Below are positions 61,151-64,000 of a stretch of 64,000 bases of DNA, piece by piece. The DNA is from Orientallactaga sibirica. Taxonomy: Eukaryota; Chordata; Mammalia; Rodentia; Dipodidae. Below the pieces are notes generated by a model. It was given only the letters and a program-made list of their open reading frames with translations, ran no database searches and was not told the origin of the DNA. Position 1 is the first letter of the stretch; each line of letters starts with the position of its first letter. The DNA lies in assembly GCA_036365145.1 (NCBI GenBank), contig JAEOAD010000031.1, positions 8,218,001 through 8,282,000 of the forward strand, read 5' to 3'. A program made the position numbers and the translations under genes.

Positions 61151-61235
61151 GACTGGGTCTATAGCTCAGTGGTAGAGCATTTATTTAACATATCCAGGGC
61201 TCTGGGTTTCTTCCTGCTATTGGAAACCAGAATTA
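60958..61235 (+). repeat. B1+ID composite SINE
   Basis: A B1-like left part ('gggcacggtatgcatacctg', 'gatcccagcagttgggaggc', 'gcaacttagtgaggttgttt') is joined through an AAAAC-rich linker to an ID-like right part ('tctatagctcagtggtagag', 'agggctctgggtttcttcct'). Such 7SL+tRNA dimers are known in several rodent lineages. Confidence 0.75.
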
Positions 61236-61284
61236 CTAGTATCAGAGATTGAAGAACCCAATGTCTTTGTATTAAACCTAGGTG

Positions 61285-61623
61285 GCTGTTGCAATTACTT
61301 TTGTGTTGCTGGACAAACATCTGACCAGAAGTAGTCTATGGGAGGAAAGGATTAATTTCAGAGAACTTTCTTTATGATAGAAGAGGCTAGCTTACTTCTA
61401 TAGATCCAAGCAGAGAGAACCAATAACAAAACCAATAGCCAGAGCTCCAAACTATTCCTTATGTACCTTAGGGTGGGACTCAAGGTCTGTTCCCAAATAA
61501 ACCTTAGTGCTAGACTCCAAGACCTGCCCCCAGTGACACCTCCTGATGCTGGAGATTAAAAATTAATCAAAAATTCCTAAAGCTTATGGGGGATATACAT
61601 TCATATTTAAACCACCACCATGG
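61285..61623 (+). repeat. URR1-like interspersed repeat, copy 5 (diverged)
   Basis: 'gcaattacttttgtgttgct', 'gaagtagtctatgggaggaa', 'cccccagtgacacctcctga' and 'aaaccaccaccatgg' parallel the other copies. Confidence 0.62.
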
Positions 61624-61696
61624 CATATTCTATAGGAGGTACTATTATTGCTATTTCATTAAAACCATCAAGAAGATGACTAGTGGTGCCAGTGGC

Positions 61697-61966
61697 TTTT
61701 ATTTATTTATTTATTTTTGGAAAGAAAAGTCCAATATAATTATTTACTTTGTTTAAATATGTTTTGTAAGGAGAAAGGAAGGGGAGGGAGGGAGGAGAGA
61801 ATGAGTAAAAATGGGCAAAGCAGGGCATCTTGCTGCTGCAAACAAACACCAGATGCATGTACCACTTTGTGCATCTGTCTTTATGTGGGTACTAGGAATT
61901 GAACCTGGGCCATCAGGCTTTGCAAGAAAATGCTTTTAACCACTGAGACATCATCTCTCCAACTCT
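61697..61966 (-). repeat. tRNA-derived SINE (B2-type)
   Basis: ATTT tail, an extra A/T-rich stretch, a GGA tract, 'caccagatgcatgtaccact', 'gtgcatctgtctttatgtgg' and 'catctctccaactct'. Confidence 0.83.
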
Positions 61967-62281
61967 CATTATTCACTTTTTAAAGCCACTCATTTTGTTC
62001 TTCCCCCTCAACAAAGGACATGAAGTCATTGTGCTAGTCAAAAGGAAGCTGTGCTTAATCTATGTAGCCTAGTCTTATCTGCTCTGGGGTGAACTTTAGC
62101 TTAGCTCCTCTTCTTGAGTGCTCTAGCCAAAAATTTTCAGTTTGGGTACAAAGATCCAACTGGCAACCACACAGTTCCTGGTTGCTCCTTTAAACTGCTC
62201 CTGTTGTTTATAAGTGGCATTGTATTGACCTTAACTCACAAAAAGGACTTGGAGAGTGGTGATGTATTGCTTCTAGCTTGG

Positions 62282-62440
62282 GCTCTACTTGTGGCTGGTT
62301 TTTCAACCATGGTGGCTACTTCATTGTTGTAAAGGCTTATCGGGAAGAATATCCAAGTCCATTGGGAAGTACTTTATAATAATTACAAACATTGCCATTG
62401 AGAAATTAACTTCTTCCAAGGAACATTAAGATCTCTTTGA
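62282..62440 (+). repeat. Left copy of a local duplication
   Basis: The sequence from 'ctctacttgtggctggtttt' to 'cttccaaggaacattaagat' recurs at 62813-62950 with substitutions and a roughly 20-bp gap. Confidence 0.85.
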
Positions 62441-62454
62441 GTGTGTGTACCTCT

Positions 62455-62545
62455 ATTTCATTAACTACCTCACTGAATGTTCTGAATAGGTGTGTTATTA
62501 TCCCCATTTCACACACAAGGAAGCTGCTGAGCCTTCCAGAGGTTA
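62455..62545 (-). repeat. MIR fragment
   Basis: 'tattatccccatttcacaca' and 'aaggaagctgctgagccttc' are MIR complement. Confidence 0.6.
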
Positions 62546-62547
62546 CA

Positions 62548-62570
62548 TTTAATTAATTAATTAATTAATT

Positions 62571-62606
<36 letters not shown>

Positions 62607-62759
62607 GCAGAATGAGAATAGTTGTGCCAGGGCCTCCAGCTGCTGCAAACTCCAGATGCATGTGTCACCTTGTGCATCTGGCTTACATGGGTACTGGGGA
62701 ATCGAACCTTAAGATTTCACAGACAAGTGCCGTAACCACTGAGCAATCGCTCCAGCCCA
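62548..62759 (-). repeat. tRNA-derived SINE with (TTAA)n and (GA)n
   Basis: A (TTAA)n run and about 12 GA units lead into 'gcaaactccagatgcatgtg', 'gtgcatctggcttacatggg' and 'gagcaatcgctccagcccag'. 'ccagaggttaca' before and 'ccaggagttaca' after may be the target-site duplication. Confidence 0.88.
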
Positions 62760-62812
62760 GGAGTTACATTTTCTAAGGGTTCTTAGCTATGACTTAGTAT
62801 GACACCTGTTGA

Positions 62813-62950
62813 ACTCTACTTATGGCTGGTTTCTCAACCATGGGGGCTGCTTCATTGTTGTAAAGACTTATTGGGCAGAATATTAAATTCCATGGAAACA
62901 TTACCATTGAGAAATTAGCTTCTTCCAAGGAACATTCAGACTCTTTGCTT
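62813..62950 (+). repeat. Right copy of a local duplication
   Basis: 'ctctacttatggctggtttc', 'gcttcattgttgtaaagact' and 'cttccaaggaacattcagac' match the copy about 530 bp to the left. Confidence 0.85.
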
Positions 62951-63182
62951 CCTTTGGGCCTTATATTTCCTCAATCTAAACACACATTTTCAACATCACT
63001 TATCATAACATATGGATTTTGTAGGGGCAACTAAATATTTAACAAAATAAATCTTATTTGAAAGAGGTGATTTTAGTTTGAGCTGAATATGTTTGAATGT
63101 AAACTGGAAACTAAGTATTAGTGCCTGAACTTTACAGGGCAATTAAAAAAAATCTAGGGTCATTAGAAGGACATATTCTGGA

Positions 63183-63388
63183 GGCTGGAGAGCTGGCTGG
63201 CTTAGTGGTTAAGACACTTGCTTGTGAAGCCTAAGTACCCAGAGTCTATTCCCCAGTAACCACGTAAGCCAGATGCACAAAGTAGCACATGCTTCTGGAG
63301 TTTGCAGTGGCTACAGGACCTGTCACATCCATTCTCTCTCTATCTGCTCCTTTCTCTCTCTCAAATAAGTAAATAAATAAAAAAGAAA
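63183..63388 (+). repeat. tRNA-derived SINE (B2-type)
   Basis: 'ggctggagagctggctggct', 'cacgtaagccagatgcacaa', 'cttctggagtttgcagtggc', CT tract and AAAT tail. Confidence 0.9.
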
Positions 63389-63780
63389 ATACTTAAGAAA
63401 CTTTTAAAAAGGATGGATTCTACCTTCTTTTGAGTATGAATATTATCGTGAACATTTGCAATCTGGTAGATTAGTTGGAATCAGTTTCATCTATGAATCT
63501 GAGGTGAATTGAGACCTCCAGCTTGTTCAGTGAATTGAGTTCTTTTAGGATCTTTAAAGTTCATTCCCACTAGAAGATTTTAGTGCCGCCAGGAGGCTAC
63601 AACCTAGGCATCTGGAAAAGAAAATAAGGGCCAAGTTATTTTTCAATGCACATCTTTGGACTTGCAGGGCTTGTTCCATAAAAGATATATTACTTGGGGG
63701 TGGTAAAGGACAGTGAAGTCTTTGAATGAACGCCAGCATTTAGTCCCAATTTATGAAGGGGGGAAATAAAAAGAAGACAT

Positions 63781-63789
63781 TATAAAAGG
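63781..63789 (+). promoter_or_regulatory. Candidate TATA box
   Basis: TATAAAAGG, a consensus TATA element, stands in unique sequence 57 bp upstream of a strong splice donor (CTAG|GTAAGAG at 63845/63846). Promoter activity is speculative. Confidence 0.25.
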
Positions 63790-64000
63790 TGTGTGTTCCT
63801 GGAGCTTCCATCTGAGAACTTCGCTCCTGGCAGATGCAGCTCTAGGTAAGAGCGTTGAGAAGAATCACAATGGGCTTATTTATCCTCTAGGCTCACACTG
63901 CTAAACAGCTTGGCTCTTAACTCCTTGTAGTTTTGGAAGACTCCAAGGGTTTTTCCTAATCCTGAGACTAGAGTCTCAAACGCAGACAGCCTTTCCTCTG

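Larger units (their letters stand above)
33531..64000 (+). other. Ntrk3: NTRK3 intron downstream of kinase exon C (left part, at least 30.5 kb)
   Basis: The phase-0 donor GTAAGG opens an intron that does not end in the window. I looked for the 42-nt insert exon and for the exon beginning VGGHTMLPIRWMPPE and found neither. In human the distance to the insert exon is about 43 kb, so both should lie to the right. The stretch is SINE-rich up to about 44.7 kb and relatively repeat-poor from about 44.7 to 58 kb. Stretches 33531-34395, 35385-36536, 36913-37659, 37958-39034, 44712-49497, 49792-52460, 53917-56614, 56816-59218 and 63389-64000 contain no gene I can support. Confidence 0.88.

Noticed and set aside
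62114..62332. Open frame of 72 codons with two hydrophobic stretches
   Set aside because: No recognised family, and its end lies in the local duplication, whose other copy does not keep the frame context.
1..64000. CRISPR array, operon, phage or plasmid features
   Set aside because: The window is spliced vertebrate DNA with SINEs; regular repeats seen are microsatellites, not spaced direct repeats.
1..64000. Functional tRNA genes suggested by tRNA-like heads with A and B boxes
   Set aside because: All examples are attached to SINE bodies or tails and lack a full cloverleaf with a run of T as terminator.

Overview
The window is non-repetitive-to-repeat-rich mammalian genomic DNA from inside one very large gene. 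Three short exons on the + strand (19511-19641, 29018-29190 and 33287-33530) encode consecutive pieces of the tyrosine kinase domain of the neurotrophin-3 receptor TrkC (NTRK3). Their lengths (131, 173 and 244 bp), intron phases (1/0, 0/2, 2/0) and residues fit TrkC rather than TrkA or TrkB. Examples are the SPTKDKM segment after the glycine loop and the GDGDPL hinge approach. In human TrkC numbering they cover about residues 530 to 711, from just before the ATP loop to the activation-loop tyrosines. I see no other protein-coding gene and no RNA gene.

The repeats point to a rodent. B1 (7SL-derived), B2/B3-type (tRNA-derived), ID elements and B1+ID composites occur together with ORR1-like MaLR LTRs. 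The SINE variants look to me most like those of jerboas (Dipodidae). Key marks are a tRNA-like head, then a 'cgtaagccagatgcac' segment, a CT/GA-rich tract and an AAATA tail, and B1 copies with 'gaccctacctcgaaaaa' ends. That species call comes from memory of repeat families, not from a search.

Layout: 1-19510 is intron upstream of the first kinase exon, holding nested SINEs (1591-2105, 7271-8105), an ORR1-like LTR, B1s and MIRs. 19642-29017 is a 9.4-kb intron with a GT microsatellite, stacked B1s and a SINE-in-SINE. 29191-33286 is a 4.1-kb intron starting with a URR1-like repeat. 33531-64000 is at least 30.5 kb of the next intron, with many SINEs, two long tetranucleotide/hexanucleotide microsatellites, an ORR1-like LTR and a local duplication near 62.3-62.9 kb. 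The later kinase exons, and the 42-nt micro-exon that in other mammals adds 14 residues after the activation-loop tyrosines, were not found and probably lie beyond the right edge.

I found no undescribed multi-gene system. The better leads are possible regulatory pieces: a three-half-site DR1 array at 22689, a perfect 31-bp duplication carrying two AP-1 sites at 47241, a TATA-plus-splice-donor arrangement at 63781, and AT-homeodomain-rich unique stretches. There are also several datable nested insertions. All need alignment or functional data.
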